64,000 nucleotides of DNA from Deltaproteobacteria bacterium (GTDB lineage Bacteria; Myxococcota_A; Polyangia; GCA-2747355; JADLHG01), in assembly GCA_020848905.1 (NCBI GenBank), contig JADLHG010000057.1, positions 62,001-126,000 of the forward strand, given 5' to 3'. The position numbers were made by a program, and so were the translations under genes. The notes beneath the pieces are model-generated. The model ran no database searches. It was given only the letters and a program-made list of their open reading frames with translations, and had not been told where the DNA came from. Shown in pieces: positions 30,886 through 39,675 of the stretch; within the stretch, counting starts at the first letter, position 1, and each line of letters opens with the position of its first letter.

Positions 30886-33192
30886 TCAGCCGAAGCGGCC
30901 GAAATCGAGCAGCCCGGCGTCTCCCCACCAGACGAGGTAGCGCCGCCGGATCTCCTCGCGTTCGGCGCGCGATAGGTGGTCGTGGAAGCCGAAGCTCACG
31001 CCGGTGAGTTCCTGCAGCTCCGCCGCGGCGGCAGCGCGGATCTCCGGCGAGGAGTGGATCAGCCCGTCGATGAGCCATTCGACGCGGTGGCGGTCTTGAT
31101 TCTGGCTCCACCACTCCTGCCAGTCGGGGAGGCTCTGCCCGTGGTCCTGCTTCGTCAGCGCGACGAGCGCGCTACGCGCGGAGCTCACCACGCGGGGGTC
31201 GGAGTCGGCGAGCTGGCTGATCACGAGCGGGACCACCTGGCTGTCGCCCAGCGCGGCGAGGGCGTCCATGGCGGCCTGGCGCGGACGCACCTCGGGGTTC
31301 GTCAGGTCGGCGAGGAGCTCCTCGAGCAGACGCGGCAGCTCGGCGAGCTCTCTGAAGCGTCGGAGAGCTCGGCCGGCGACCTGCCTCACGCTCTCGTCGT
31401 CGTCGTGGCGCGCGGAGGCGAGGAGCGCGACGGACTCGGGATACGCGAGCTCGCCGAGGAGGTGGCAGGCGAAGAGGCGCACCACGCGCTCCTTGTGCCT
31501 GAGGAGCGGCGCGACCGAGGCCACCACGGGGCGCCCGAGCAGAGCCAGGGCGCGGAGGAGCGCCCCGCATTCCGCCTCGGGAGGGACCTCGCCCGCGTCG
31601 GCGTTGGCGTTGGCGGTGACTGCGGCCGGCAACCGCGAGACCAGCGCCTCGACGGCCGGGCGGCCGAGCTCGGCGATGGCTTCGCGGGCGGCGTCGGCGC
31701 GCGTGCCGCCGGCTTCCAGCTCGAGGAGGAGCCGGTCCAGGTTGCCGGGGCCGGGTTCCTCGTCGAGGTTGACGATCACCTTGGGCGTGGCGGGTGGCAC
31801 GGGGGTCGTGATGCGCGCGGAACGGGTGACGACCGCCTCGCGTCGCGACCGGTCGAGGGGGACGACGATCTCCCCCGAGACCTCGAAGAGCTCTCCCGAT
31901 GCGAAGCCGCGCGGGGCGGGGGTGTCCGTTGGAAGCTCCGCCGACAGCTCGAAGGTCTCGCCTTCGGGCTCGGGCTCTGGGGGCGAGACGGGCGTGGCGA
32001 CGGCGGGCGGCGGCCGCCCCTGCACGATGAGGCGGGCCAGCGCCACGGCGGCCTCGTCGAGGAGCTGCGCGATGGCGGCGCGCGTGTGCGGCGGAGGGAC
32101 CGCTCCAAAGTGGTGCCCCATCAGGACGCAGACGCTCTTCCGTTTGATGCGCACGGGGCCGACCACGATCCCCGAGGCGGGCAGGTGCAATGAGGCGAGC
32201 ACGTCGGCGCTCGCGTCGGTCGCCGGCGCGGGTCCGACGAAGAGCGTGCCGTCGCGCACGCAGCGGCCGAGGACGGAGGGCCCTTCGAGCGAGACGCGCT
32301 GCTCGCGGATGGCCTGGGCGTCGAGCTCGTGTCCTTCGAGCGCGAAGCGGCCGACGAGGGTCTCGCCCTGGACCACGTAGAGGTGCACCGTGTGCAGGAA
32401 GAGGTGCGCTCCGCGCAGGAGCGCGAGGAGCACCTGATCGCGGTCGCTCGCTAGCTCCATCGCCCCGATGGCGAGTGGGAGCTCCAGCGGCTCGAGCACC
32501 CCCGCCGAGGACTTCGGACGGCGGGTCCTCGCGGGGGGCGTCGAGCTGCGCTCGGGGGGCGCGGTGGCCAGGCGCACCCGGGCGATGGCCTGCGCGTCGC
32601 CGCTCTCGCGCCCCAGGTCGGGGGGGGCGCTCTCCTCGGTCGGTAGCGCCTCGAGCGCGGTCGGCGCGTTCACCGGAGCGCGCTCGGGTGGCGAGGCCGT
32701 CACCGCGGCCCCCGGGCGTTCGCCGAGGCGCTCGAGCAGCCGCGCATAACGCGGCGAGAGCGGGGTGCCGTAGGCGAGATGCTGCGCCTGCACGCAGCGG
32801 AGCTCCGTCGCGGCGTAGGGGACGAGCTCCAGGCCGAGCTCGTAGGCGAGCTCTTCGAGCGCGACGTGGTCCGTGGCTTCGGTGGTCAGCACCCAGACGC
32901 GGGACCCCTCCTGCTTGAGCGCGCAGAGGCCGTGACTTTGCGCCTGCGCGAGGGGAATCGGCGCGGGTGCTGGCGGCGTCGCGTCCGGCGCGAGGAGCTC
33001 CGGGGGCAGCGGCGGATGGCCGAGCAGGCGACTCAATAGCTCGAGCAACGTAGGCTCGGTGGCGAGCTGCTCCTCGAGCAGCACGGTGTCGAGCGCACCA
33101 CCGCGGACCACCTGCAAGGTGAAGGCTTCCTGCAGCCGGCTCACGGAGAGCAGTCCGTCCCTCACCAGCAGAGAGCTGAGCCGGGAGCCCAT
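30886..33192 (-). CDS. MshEN-GAF-HEAT multidomain protein
   Basis: 768 residues from ATG 33192. The N-terminus RLSSLLVRDGLLSVSRLQEA (from residue 4) fits the MshEN/GspE-N pattern RLGxxLLxxGLLxxxxLxxxLxxQ with only G-to-S and L-to-F changes; this domain binds c-di-GMP in several proteins. The second half of the domain runs to about 160. A Pro/Ala linker is followed by a GAF-like domain (about 245-400: HTVHLYVVQGETLVGRFAL, GIVVGPVRIKRKSVCVLMG), another linker, and HEAT repeats from about 500 (VVRLFACHLLGELAYPESV, VRQVAGRALRRF). No ATPase follows, unlike GspE/PilB. It lies 5 nt after the RDD gene, one operon. Confidence 0.68.
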   Translation of the reverse strand: MGSRLSSLLVRDGLLSVSRLQEAFTLQVVRGGALDTVLLEEQLATEPTLLELLSRLLGHPPLPPELLAPDATPPAPAPIPLAQAQSHGLCALKQEGSRVWVLTTEATDHVALEELAYELGLELVPYAATELRCVQAQHLAYGTPLSPRYARLLERLGERPGAAVTASPPERAPVNAPTALEALPTEESAPPDLGRESGDAQAIARVRLATAPPERSSTPPARTRRPKSSAGVLEPLELPLAIGAMELASDRDQVLLALLRGAHLFLHTVHLYVVQGETLVGRFALEGHELDAQAIREQRVSLEGPSVLGRCVRDGTLFVGPAPATDASADVLASLHLPASGIVVGPVRIKRKSVCVLMGHHFGAVPPPHTRAAIAQLLDEAAVALARLIVQGRPPPAVATPVSPPEPEPEGETFELSAELPTDTPAPRGFASGELFEVSGEIVVPLDRSRREAVVTRSARITTPVPPATPKVIVNLDEEPGPGNLDRLLLELEAGGTRADAAREAIAELGRPAVEALVSRLPAAVTANANADAGEVPPEAECGALLRALALLGRPVVASVAPLLRHKERVVRLFACHLLGELAYPESVALLASARHDDDESVRQVAGRALRRFRELAELPRLLEELLADLTNPEVRPRQAAMDALAALGDSQVVPLVISQLADSDPRVVSSARSALVALTKQDHGQSLPDWQEWWSQNQDRHRVEWLIDGLIHSSPEIRAAAAAELQELTGVSFGFHDHLSRAEREEIRRRYLVWWGDAGLLDFGRFG

Positions 33193-33197
33193 CTGGC

Positions 33198-33734
33198 CTA
33201 CGGCGCGCGGCTGCGGATCACGTAGGTGCCGGCCAGCCAGTCGTGCAGGCCCCTGCGCTCGCGGTCGAAGCCGGCCCAAAGCAAGCCGAGCCCGAGAAGG
33301 AGCCCTGCGGCGAGGAAGCCGAGCGCGCGAGCGAGGGCGCGCCACCACTCAGAGCGCTCGCCGTACACGCTCACGACCCGCACGCCGACCAGCCGCTGGC
33401 CGGGTGTGGCGCCCGTCGTCGCGACGAAGAGCGCCTGGTACATCAGCACCGTCGCGGCGGCGAGAGCCAAAAGCCCGTAGACTGCGCTACCACCGAAGAG
33501 CAGGAGCTCCAGCGTGGTCTCGGGGCGCAATAGCGCGGTCGCCGGGATCTTGAGCCCGGTGACGCGTACGCTCAGCCATCCGACGGCGAAGAGCGCGGGA
33601 GACAGACAGATCAGATCGATCGAGCCGGCGAGGACTCGACGCCAGAACCCCGCGACGAAAACGACGCGACCCGCCTCGGCGGCGAGGGGCGTCATGAGGG
33701 GTTTTTCCTGGGCGACCCCGGCAGCTTGCAACAT
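33198..33734 (-). CDS. RDD-family membrane protein
   Basis: 178 residues. The RDD signature is AGFWRRVLAGSIDLICLSPAL at the first helix, with TGATPGQRLVGVRVV and the C-terminal RRGLHDWLAGTYVI; three membrane helices are predicted. ATG 33734 coincides with the predicted transcription start; ATG 33695 with AGGA 10 nt upstream is an alternative that would give 165 residues. RDD proteins have been linked to transport or ion exchange, but the role here is unknown. It is in an operon with the HEAT protein. Confidence 0.85.
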   Translation of the reverse strand: MLQAAGVAQEKPLMTPLAAEAGRVVFVAGFWRRVLAGSIDLICLSPALFAVGWLSVRVTGLKIPATALLRPETTLELLLFGGSAVYGLLALAAATVLMYQALFVATTGATPGQRLVGVRVVSVYGERSEWWRALARALGFLAAGLLLGLGLLWAGFDRERRGLHDWLAGTYVIRSRAP

Positions 33735-33740
33735 GCGTCC

Positions 33741-33768
33741 ACTATAATGGGCCGCCCCGGAAAGGCAA
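33741..33768 (-). promoter_or_regulatory. Sigma70-type promoter of the RDD-HEAT operon
   Basis: On the minus strand TTGCCT (33768-33763), 16 bp, TATAGT (33746-33741). The -10 ends 6 bp before ATG 33734, so the predicted start point is at that codon. Confidence 0.55.
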
Positions 33769-33787
33769 CTTCGGGCGGGGCTCGAGG

Positions 33788-34534
33788 CTACCGCACCGCG
33801 GGTTCCCAGCGCCCCGAAAGGTAGGCCACGAGGGAGACGAGGACGAGTGGGGCGGTTTCGGTGCGCAAGGTCAGAGGTCCGAGTCCCACGGGCAGAAAGC
33901 CGGCCTTCTCGCAGAGGGCCAGCTCCGCCTCGTCGAGGCCGCCTTCGGGCCCCACGACCATCACCACCTCCTCGCGGTCGGCGCGCAGCTCGGTTTCGAT
34001 CCGAGAGAGGGGGGGCGCCTCGGGGGCGGCTACGAGCCGGAGTGCCGAGGCGGAGGTCTCTACGCCGAGGGCCTCGGCCAGAGCTGCGGCCGGCTCCACC
34101 GCCGGCAGGTGCGCACGTCCGCACTGCCGCGCCGCCTGGCGGGCGATCTCGGTCCACCGGAGGTGCTTGCGCGCCACGTCGCTCGGCCGCGCCGTCGAGC
34201 GCGCGCACAGAGCAGGCACGAGGCGCGTCACTCCGAGCTCGGTGGTCTTCTGGATTACGAACTCGCTGCGCCCTCCGCGGGCGAGGCCGAAGATCAGCGT
34301 CAGGCGCGGCGTGGGCTCGGCCACTCCCGGTCGTTCGCGCCGCAGGGTGACGTGCACCGCGTGCTCGTCCACCTGTGCGATGGTGCCCTCGTACTCGTGG
34401 CCCTTGCCATCGGTGAGGAGGAGCTCGGCTCCCTCGCGCAGGCGCAAGACGCGCACCACGTGCCGGTGGAGGCGCCCCGTGAGCGTGGCGTGTCCGGAGG
34501 CGAGGGCATCGGGGGAGACGACGAGGCGCTTCAC
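33788..34534 (-). CDS. rsmE: 16S rRNA m3U1498 methyltransferase RsmE
   Basis: 248 residues from a GTG at 34534, 5 nt after the prmA stop codon. It shows the N-terminal PUA-like part (HVVRVLRLREGAELLLTDGKG) and the SPOUT knot with EFVIQKTTELGVTRLVPALCARS, VMVVGPEGGLDEAEL and the terminal GLGPLTLRTETAPLV. It methylates N3 of U1498 of 16S rRNA using S-adenosylmethionine. prmA-rsmE is a common arrangement. Confidence 0.94.
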   Translation of the reverse strand: MKRLVVSPDALASGHATLTGRLHRHVVRVLRLREGAELLLTDGKGHEYEGTIAQVDEHAVHVTLRRERPGVAEPTPRLTLIFGLARGGRSEFVIQKTTELGVTRLVPALCARSTARPSDVARKHLRWTEIARQAARQCGRAHLPAVEPAAALAEALGVETSASALRLVAAPEAPPLSRIETELRADREEVVMVVGPEGGLDEAELALCEKAGFLPVGLGPLTLRTETAPLVLVSLVAYLSGRWEPAVR

Positions 34535-34539
34535 CCGCG

Positions 34540-35448
34540 CTACGACTTGATGCGCAGCAGCAGCGCGCGCCAGCCGGCCTCCTCCTCGCTGTACTCGGGC
34601 TCGAAGGCGAGGTCGCGGCAGTAGAGTCGGCTGATCTCCTGCGCCTGCTCGGCGAGAAGCCCGCTCAGGACCAGGCGACCGAATTCGTCGGCCAGGGCGC
34701 GTAGCCTCGGCTGCAACATCGTGAGGAGGTCGAGCTGCAGGTTCGCGATTACGAGCGCGAAGCGTCCCTGGAGCTGCGCGGCGCCTTTGTGCTCGATGAC
34801 GATGCGCTCGCTCAAGCCGTTGCGCTCGACGTTCTCGCGACAGGCGGCGACGGCGGTCTCGTCGGAGTCGATGGCCAGGATGTGGCAATGTGGCCAGAGT
34901 CGCGCCGCCGCGATGGCCAGGATCCCCGTGCCACAGCCGACGTCCACCACCGACGGGGGAGCGAGACCCTGGCGTGCAAGGCGTTCGATGGCGCTCGCCG
35001 CAAGTCGAGTGCTCGGGTGAAGGCCGGTGCCGAAGGCCTGCCCCGGGTCGAGCTCGATCAAGAGGTCCCCGGGCTGCGCCGCGTAGAGCTCCCAGCTCGG
35101 CTTGACGACGAGTCGGCGGGCGAGCCGATTCACCGTGAAGAACCGCTTGTAGGCGTCGAGCCAGCTCTGCGGATCGGCGGGTTCCGACCGCCAGGACCAG
35201 GGGTCGACCGCGGTGCCGAGCTGCCGCAGGGCCGAGAGGAGGCGCTCGATGTCCGAGACGTGCCGGTCCACGTCGGCCGTCGGCATCCAGACGAGGAGCT
35301 CGGTCACCCCCGGAGGTGTGGACGCCAGGGTCTCGGCGTCCCGTTCCTCGACGCCCGTGCCCAGGCGCTCGGCAAGCAGGTTGGCCACGGCTTCCGCCGC
35401 GGCACTGGGGACCGAGAAGAGGACTTGAGCAAGATCGCTCACGAGCAC
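34540..35448 (-). CDS. prmA: Ribosomal protein L11 methyltransferase PrmA
   Basis: 302 residues. The C-terminal Rossmann methyltransferase has GQAFGTGLHPSTRLA and VVDVGCGTGILAIAAARLW, the PrmA SAM site, and VIANLQLDLL (NxxL-type motif). The N-terminal substrate domain is about 1-90. It trimethylates L11. The start is GTG 35448, which falls at the predicted transcription start; GTG 35442 is an alternative. No ribosome site is visible. Confidence 0.93.
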   Translation of the reverse strand: MLVSDLAQVLFSVPSAAAEAVANLLAERLGTGVEERDAETLASTPPGVTELLVWMPTADVDRHVSDIERLLSALRQLGTAVDPWSWRSEPADPQSWLDAYKRFFTVNRLARRLVVKPSWELYAAQPGDLLIELDPGQAFGTGLHPSTRLAASAIERLARQGLAPPSVVDVGCGTGILAIAAARLWPHCHILAIDSDETAVAACRENVERNGLSERIVIEHKGAAQLQGRFALVIANLQLDLLTMLQPRLRALADEFGRLVLSGLLAEQAQEISRLYCRDLAFEPEYSEEEAGWRALLLRIKS

Positions 35449-35453
35449 GATGG

Positions 35454-35482
35454 TTTATAGCGGGGTGGGCCCGACCTGTCAA
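35454..35482 (-). promoter_or_regulatory. Strong sigma70-type promoter of prmA-rsmE
   Basis: On the minus strand a perfect TTGACA (35482-35477), exactly 17 bp, TATAAA (35459-35454). The predicted start is at 35447-35448, the prmA GTG itself, implying a leaderless message. Confidence 0.65.
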
Positions 35483-35713
35483 CGCGGCGGCGGCGGACCG
35501 ACCCCCAAAAAGGGTGCGGCAGGGCCGGCAAGCGACCTGGGACCTTTTCCCTTAATGCGTACGGCCCGAAGTCGATGATCTGGGCACATGGCGAGCGGGC
35601 GGGGCGCTTTCGGCGACGTGGGCGCCGGGGCGGGGGACGGCGACACCTCTCGGAACGAACAGTTGCCCGGGACGCGACGCACTGTGGCGCGGCGGCCGGG
35701 TTTGGTAGACATC

Positions 35714-35735
35714 GCGTGTAACCCGTGCTACACGC
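35714..35735. repeat. Inverted repeat, possible operator
   Basis: GCGTGTA, 8 bp, TACACGC: perfect 7-bp arms, 22 bp in all. It lies 58 bp before the 35794 start codon. The size and spacing suit a dimeric repressor site; a short leader hairpin is also possible. Confidence 0.4.
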
Positions 35736-35793
35736 ACCGACGACAAAGAACGGGCCCATTTGGGATTTCCGGGGGACCTAGGAGGCAGCATCC

Positions 35794-35982
35794 ATGTCCT
35801 TCAGCGGACTGAAAGTGTTTTCGGCGACCAAGGCGAAGGAACGGGAGGAGCTGGGTGAGAAGGTCACCGGCTGGCTCCGGGAGCACTCCGAGCTTCAGGT
35901 CGTAGACAAGATTGTGACGCAGAGCTCCGATCGCGAGTTCCACTGCTACACGATCACCCTCTTTTACCGCCTCAAGGGGTAG
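35794..35982 (+). CDS. Small protein of unknown function (62 residues)
   Basis: The ATG is preceded by an excellent AGGAGG site 9 nt upstream, which supports translation. The protein is charged and soluble, with an amphipathic helix (about 10-30, ATKAKEREELGEKVTGWLRE) and a beta-like second half (VVDKIVTQSSDREFHCYTI). There is no membrane segment and one Cys. I do not recognise a family; the fold could be a small alpha/beta domain. lpxC follows 34 bp downstream on the same strand. Confidence 0.6.
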   Translation: MSFSGLKVFSATKAKEREELGEKVTGWLREHSELQVVDKIVTQSSDREFHCYTITLFYRLKG

Positions 35983-36016
35983 GCCCTCCGGGGCGCCGCC
36001 CCGGCAGCGGCCAGTC

Positions 36017-36916
36017 GTGGTCCTTCCTGACGCGACGGATCCCACCCAGCGCGGGCGAAGGCTGATCCGGCCCACGCCGCCCGCCTGCGGGGTGGGGATT
36101 CACACCGGGGAACCCGGGAGCGTGGTCGTTGCCCCGGCACCTGCGGGGCAAGGGCTGGTGCTTCGTGCGGGGTCCCCTTCCTCCGCGCCCCTTCCGATGA
36201 GCCTCGCGCACGCCGTGCCCGCCGCCCGCCGCACCCTGCTTCGGTGGGGGAGGGCGGAGGCGGGGACCGTCGAGCATCTGCTCGCCGCGTGTGTGGGGCT
36301 CGGCATCTGGGACGCGCAGCTCATTCTCGACGGGCCGGAGCTACCGGCCCTGGACGGCTCTGCTACGGGCTATGCCGAGGCGCTCTGGGAGGCGAGCGGC
36401 CCGTCGTCGGTGGTGGCGCCGCTCTGGCGCGTGGTGCGACCCTTCGCGTGGGGCGAGGCAGAGGCCGGCTGCCGCTTCGAACCGGCGAGCGGTTGCCGCG
36501 CGACCTGCGAGATCGCGTTTGCGGAGCCGACCATCGGTCGTCAGCGAGCGGAGCACGACCTTTCGAAGGAGGGGGCCGCGCGTCGCTTCCGCCGCGAGCT
36601 GGCTCCCGCGAGGACCTTCGGTTTTGCCTGCGAGGCCGAGGCGCTCCGGCGCCAGGGACTCGCACGCGGCGCGAGCCTCGAGAACGCCGTGGTCTTCGGC
36701 GCGAACGGGCCGCTGAACCCCGACGGCCTGCGGTTTCCGGACGAGCCGGTGCGGCACAAGCTGGTGGACCTGCTGGGGGACCTGGCGCTGCTCGGTGGGC
36801 CGCTGCAGGGGCACGTTGGCGCGTTCCGAGCCAGCCATCGACTGGTTCAGGAGAGCCTGCGTCGCGCCCTGCAGGAGGGAGCCGTGGTTCGCGTGGCCGG
36901 CGGCACGCCCGGTTGA
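36017..36916 (+). CDS. lpxC: UDP-3-O-acyl-N-acetylglucosamine deacetylase LpxC
   Basis: 299 residues with GTG start. The zinc enzyme of lipid A synthesis: the motif VEHLLAA gives E86/H87, HKLVDLLGDLALLG gives the other His and Asp ligands, and GHVGAFRASHRL holds the catalytic His. ALDGSATGY and GASLENAVVFG are also typical. The N-terminal GVGIHTG is the usual GVGLHSG region. It proves an LPS-type outer membrane. It is outside any cell-wall (mra/fts) cluster here. Confidence 0.93.
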   Translation: MVLPDATDPTQRGRRLIRPTPPACGVGIHTGEPGSVVVAPAPAGQGLVLRAGSPSSAPLPMSLAHAVPAARRTLLRWGRAEAGTVEHLLAACVGLGIWDAQLILDGPELPALDGSATGYAEALWEASGPSSVVAPLWRVVRPFAWGEAEAGCRFEPASGCRATCEIAFAEPTIGRQRAEHDLSKEGAARRFRRELAPARTFGFACEAEALRRQGLARGASLENAVVFGANGPLNPDGLRFPDEPVRHKLVDLLGDLALLGGPLQGHVGAFRASHRLVQESLRRALQEGAVVRVAGGTPG

Positions 36917-36948
36917 CGCTGACCGCGCGCTGTTGCAAGTATCCCGGC

Positions 36949-37920
36949 ATGCCGTCCGCGCCCCTGCATCTCACGCACGTCGAGCTTCTCCGACGGGACG
37001 AGGCGGTTCCCGCGCGGCTGCGGCGAGCGCTCGACGCCGAGCCCAGCTTCGGACGGCTCGGGGCCATCTTCCCGGACCTCCCCTTCTACACGAACATCCT
37101 CACGCTCTCGCTCGGCTACTGGCTGGAGCGCCCGGCCGAGCCTTGCCCCCTGGCGCACCGGATCCACCAGGATCGGCCCGCGGCCTTCGCCTGGCACGTT
37201 CTCGAACGGCTGCTTCGCAGCCAGCACCTGTCGAGGGACGAGGCGCTCGCCCTGGCGGCCGGTTTCTTCGCGCACGTGGCGCTCGACCTCGAGGTACACC
37301 CGCTCGTCAACTGGTGTGCGCGCCGAGACCTGACCGCCCGCGGAGGTCACGAGACGCACCACCACCGGCTGGCCGAGAAGTATCACAGCCTCTTTTTTCA
37401 CCTCGACCTGTGCGGCAGGGACTGCGTCGGAGTCCCGCAGTTCTACCGCGAGAAGACGCGGATCCTGGACCATCCGTCCTTCCTCCGCGTGCAGCCGACG
37501 CTTCCGCTCGTGGGTTGGATCGCCGAGGTCTTTGACTTCTATCCCGAGGCGGCGCCGACCCGCGGCGAAGTGGCGGGCTGGCTCCGCACCTTCCGTCACT
37601 TCGGGTTCCTGGTTTCTTTGCCCGTCGCGGCACGCAACAGCGCGCGGCTCGGGAACGCCGATAACCGACGCCACTACTACGAGAACGAGAATTTCCGCTT
37701 CGAGGAGTTCTTTCGGCGCGGCTACGACCGTTCGCTAGGGCTTCTGCGACTGGTGGATCGGGTCGCGGAGGGGGGCGACCTCGGCGAGGCGGCGCGTGCG
37801 GCCTTTCTCGCGCAGGCGGAGATCGGAGACTACGCTTATCCCGTCGAGCGGCACCTCCCGGCGCTCCCCCTCGGAAGGGGGGGCGCGCGCCAGGGGGACC
37901 TGCGCGTGGCGGTGGGTTGA
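36949..37920 (+). CDS. Zinc-dependent phospholipase C-like protein
   Basis: 323 residues. Several His/Asp-containing helices (GFFAHVALDLEVHPLVNW, GGHETHHHRLAEKYHSLFF, NRRHYYENENF) resemble the all-helical zinc-dependent phospholipase C / S1-P1 nuclease-like family (PF00882). There is no signal peptide, so it would be cytoplasmic. The start at 36949 is 32 bp after the lpxC stop codon; the two may be co-transcribed. Substrate unknown. Confidence 0.68.
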   Translation: MPSAPLHLTHVELLRRDEAVPARLRRALDAEPSFGRLGAIFPDLPFYTNILTLSLGYWLERPAEPCPLAHRIHQDRPAAFAWHVLERLLRSQHLSRDEALALAAGFFAHVALDLEVHPLVNWCARRDLTARGGHETHHHRLAEKYHSLFFHLDLCGRDCVGVPQFYREKTRILDHPSFLRVQPTLPLVGWIAEVFDFYPEAAPTRGEVAGWLRTFRHFGFLVSLPVAARNSARLGNADNRRHYYENENFRFEEFFRRGYDRSLGLLRLVDRVAEGGDLGEAARAAFLAQAEIGDYAYPVERHLPALPLGRGGARQGDLRVAVG

Positions 37921-37939
37921 AGCGCCCCGAGACCGTCGC

Positions 37940-39412
37940 CTAGAGGTACTTGCCGGCGGCGGGGAGGCTCGAAGGAACGGGGCAGGTTTCGCCCTTGGCC
38001 AGCTCGGGGGTGAAGACCCAATCCGTGAGAATCGCGTCGCCCAGGTTCACCGACTGGCCGCAGACCGAGTAGCCCACCAGCTTCGCCACGCGGACGATCT
38101 TCGTCGTCTGCCGATAGAACATGGCGTACTCGCCCGGCAGGATGTGCCCCTGCAAGGTCACGCTCTGGGACTTGTCCGACGAGATGCTCTCGTTCACGTT
38201 CACGCCGAAGCCCGCCGAGAAGTTGAGACCCAGCGCGAAGGGGTTGCTCGGCAGGCCGAAGTTCATCGCGGCGTTCGCGTTGTAGCTGAAGCCGAGGGCG
38301 CGCTGGCGCGATTCGCTCTTCGAGTCGTGGTACGAGACCTCGCGGCCGAGGTCTCCGCCGGGCATGCAGTCCGTGAGGGGAACGGGCTCGAAGCGCTCGG
38401 CCACCTTGGAGCCGCCGTCGTAGAGCAGGTCCGCCGGTCGGTGCACGATGAACTTCACCGCGAGCGCGGCGCTCTTCCCGCTCGCGTCCACCACCGCCAC
38501 GTTGACGGAGATCGGCATGTTGTTCCCCGCGTCGGGGATCTTGTTCGTGCGGAGGTCCTTCAGGCGGCTATTTCCTGCCGCGTCCTCGGCCATCTTGACC
38601 GCGAAGGTGGCGATCTTCTTGCTCCAGCCCGGAAACCAGCCGGGGACCGCCGCCGGATAGGGCACGATGACGGAGCTTGCGCCGGAGGTGACCTGCTCCT
38701 CGATGGTGAAGGAGGGGGCCTTGGAGAAGGACGGGTTCGCGGTGATGGCGCCGTTGTCGAAGCTCACCTGCCACTGCGAGGAGAGGAAGCTCCAATAGAA
38801 GGTGAGGGGCGCATCCGCCGTGCCGTTCCGGAAGCCGATGGCCTCCACCATGAACCCCATCTGCGTGTTCTCGAGGGTGTGTCCGACCATCGAGTTGCAC
38901 GAGGAGTCGAGCGGGCGCGCCACGCGCACGATCAGCGAGGGTTTGACGTTGATGGTGGCGGGCAGCGGGTCGGAGGCCTCGAGCGTGCCGTCGTTGCCCT
39001 GGTTGATCGCGATGACGTGTCCCACGAAGCGGCCGAGTCGGTCGCCGCGCTCGTCGAACACCACGTTGGGCCACATCTCCCAGCGCAGCTTGCCGCCGTT
39101 CACGACGGTGGCTGCCGACTGGTAGTCCACCTGGCTCGTGCTGCCCTGGCTGTTGAAGAAGGTCCCTTTGAACTGCAGGACGACCTTGCCGTGTACGCGG
39201 TCCACAAACCCCTGGCCGAGGATCGTGAGCGCCTCGCCCACCATCAGGTCACCGGGGCCGGCCACGGTGAGCGTGGGTCGGACGTTGACCCAGGGCTTGG
39301 CGGCTGGCGGCTGCTCGGCCGGCTCCGCGGAGGGGCCGCTCGTGGTCGCGCCGAAACAGCCGGCGGCGAGAATGACCGTCGCAAGGGATATGCTGATCAG
39401 GCCAGAGCGCAT
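37940..39412 (-). CDS. Large lipoprotein of unknown function
   Basis: 490 residues with a lipobox signal (LATVILAAGC, Cys 19). The N-terminal part (VNVRPTLTVAGPGDLMVGEALTILGQGF) resembles an IPT/TIG-like immunoglobulin fold; the rest is beta-rich with a few Cys (C172, C353, C450, C477 approx.). No catalytic motif is evident. Convergent with the phospholipase-like gene. Likely surface or periplasmic, role unknown. Confidence 0.65.
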   Translation of the reverse strand: MRSGLISISLATVILAAGCFGATTSGPSAEPAEQPPAAKPWVNVRPTLTVAGPGDLMVGEALTILGQGFVDRVHGKVVLQFKGTFFNSQGSTSQVDYQSAATVVNGGKLRWEMWPNVVFDERGDRLGRFVGHVIAINQGNDGTLEASDPLPATINVKPSLIVRVARPLDSSCNSMVGHTLENTQMGFMVEAIGFRNGTADAPLTFYWSFLSSQWQVSFDNGAITANPSFSKAPSFTIEEQVTSGASSVIVPYPAAVPGWFPGWSKKIATFAVKMAEDAAGNSRLKDLRTNKIPDAGNNMPISVNVAVVDASGKSAALAVKFIVHRPADLLYDGGSKVAERFEPVPLTDCMPGGDLGREVSYHDSKSESRQRALGFSYNANAAMNFGLPSNPFALGLNFSAGFGVNVNESISSDKSQSVTLQGHILPGEYAMFYRQTTKIVRVAKLVGYSVCGQSVNLGDAILTDWVFTPELAKGETCPVPSSLPAAGKYL

Positions 39413-39639
39413 CGTGTTCTCCCGGTGGACCTCTCCGATTCATGCAAGGCATGTGCCCGCTGGAGTAGCCACCGGGTCGTCGAGACGCGGGTCGCGCCGC
39501 TCTATTTCATAAATGATTTAACGAGTTGTGAGATCTCCCGGATCCGGCCAGCACACTAGCCGGTGGTGGCGCCTGTCGCTGCGGGTCGGGACGGCTGACC
39601 CCACCCCGGGAGGCGTTGCGACGTATGGATCCAATGTAG
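39413..39639. other. Divergent intergenic region with an AT-rich patch
   Basis: Bases about 39498-39535 are markedly AT-rich for this genome (ATTTCATAAATGATTTAACG) and contain TCATAAATGA; a GAGATCTC palindrome (39531-39538) and CCGGATCCGG (39539-39548) adjoin it. It probably contains the promoter of the 39412 lipoprotein, but no single -35/-10 pair is convincing. Confidence 0.35.
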
Positions 39640-39668
39640 TTGCGCTACGCACATTGCCGCCGTATCAT
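39640..39668 (+). promoter_or_regulatory. Promoter candidate for the 39676 lipoprotein
   Basis: TTGCGC (39640-39645), 17 bp, TATCAT (39663-39668). The -10 ends 7 bp before ATG 39676, so the start point would coincide with the codon. The -35 is weak. Confidence 0.4.
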
Positions 39669-39675
39669 GGGCGCA

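Larger units (their letters stand above)
35449..35793. other. Divergent intergenic region prmA / 62-residue ORF (345 bp)
   Basis: It holds the prmA promoter at its left end and an inverted repeat at 35714-35735. The middle (35490-35700) has no convincing ORF, tRNA or hairpin with T-run. An AGGAGG site at 35779 serves the small gene at 35794. Confidence 0.5.

Noticed and set aside
35690-35760. Possible tRNA or structured RNA near the GCGTGTA repeat
   Set aside because: No T-loop GTTCGA consensus, no acceptor pairing, and no CCA end.
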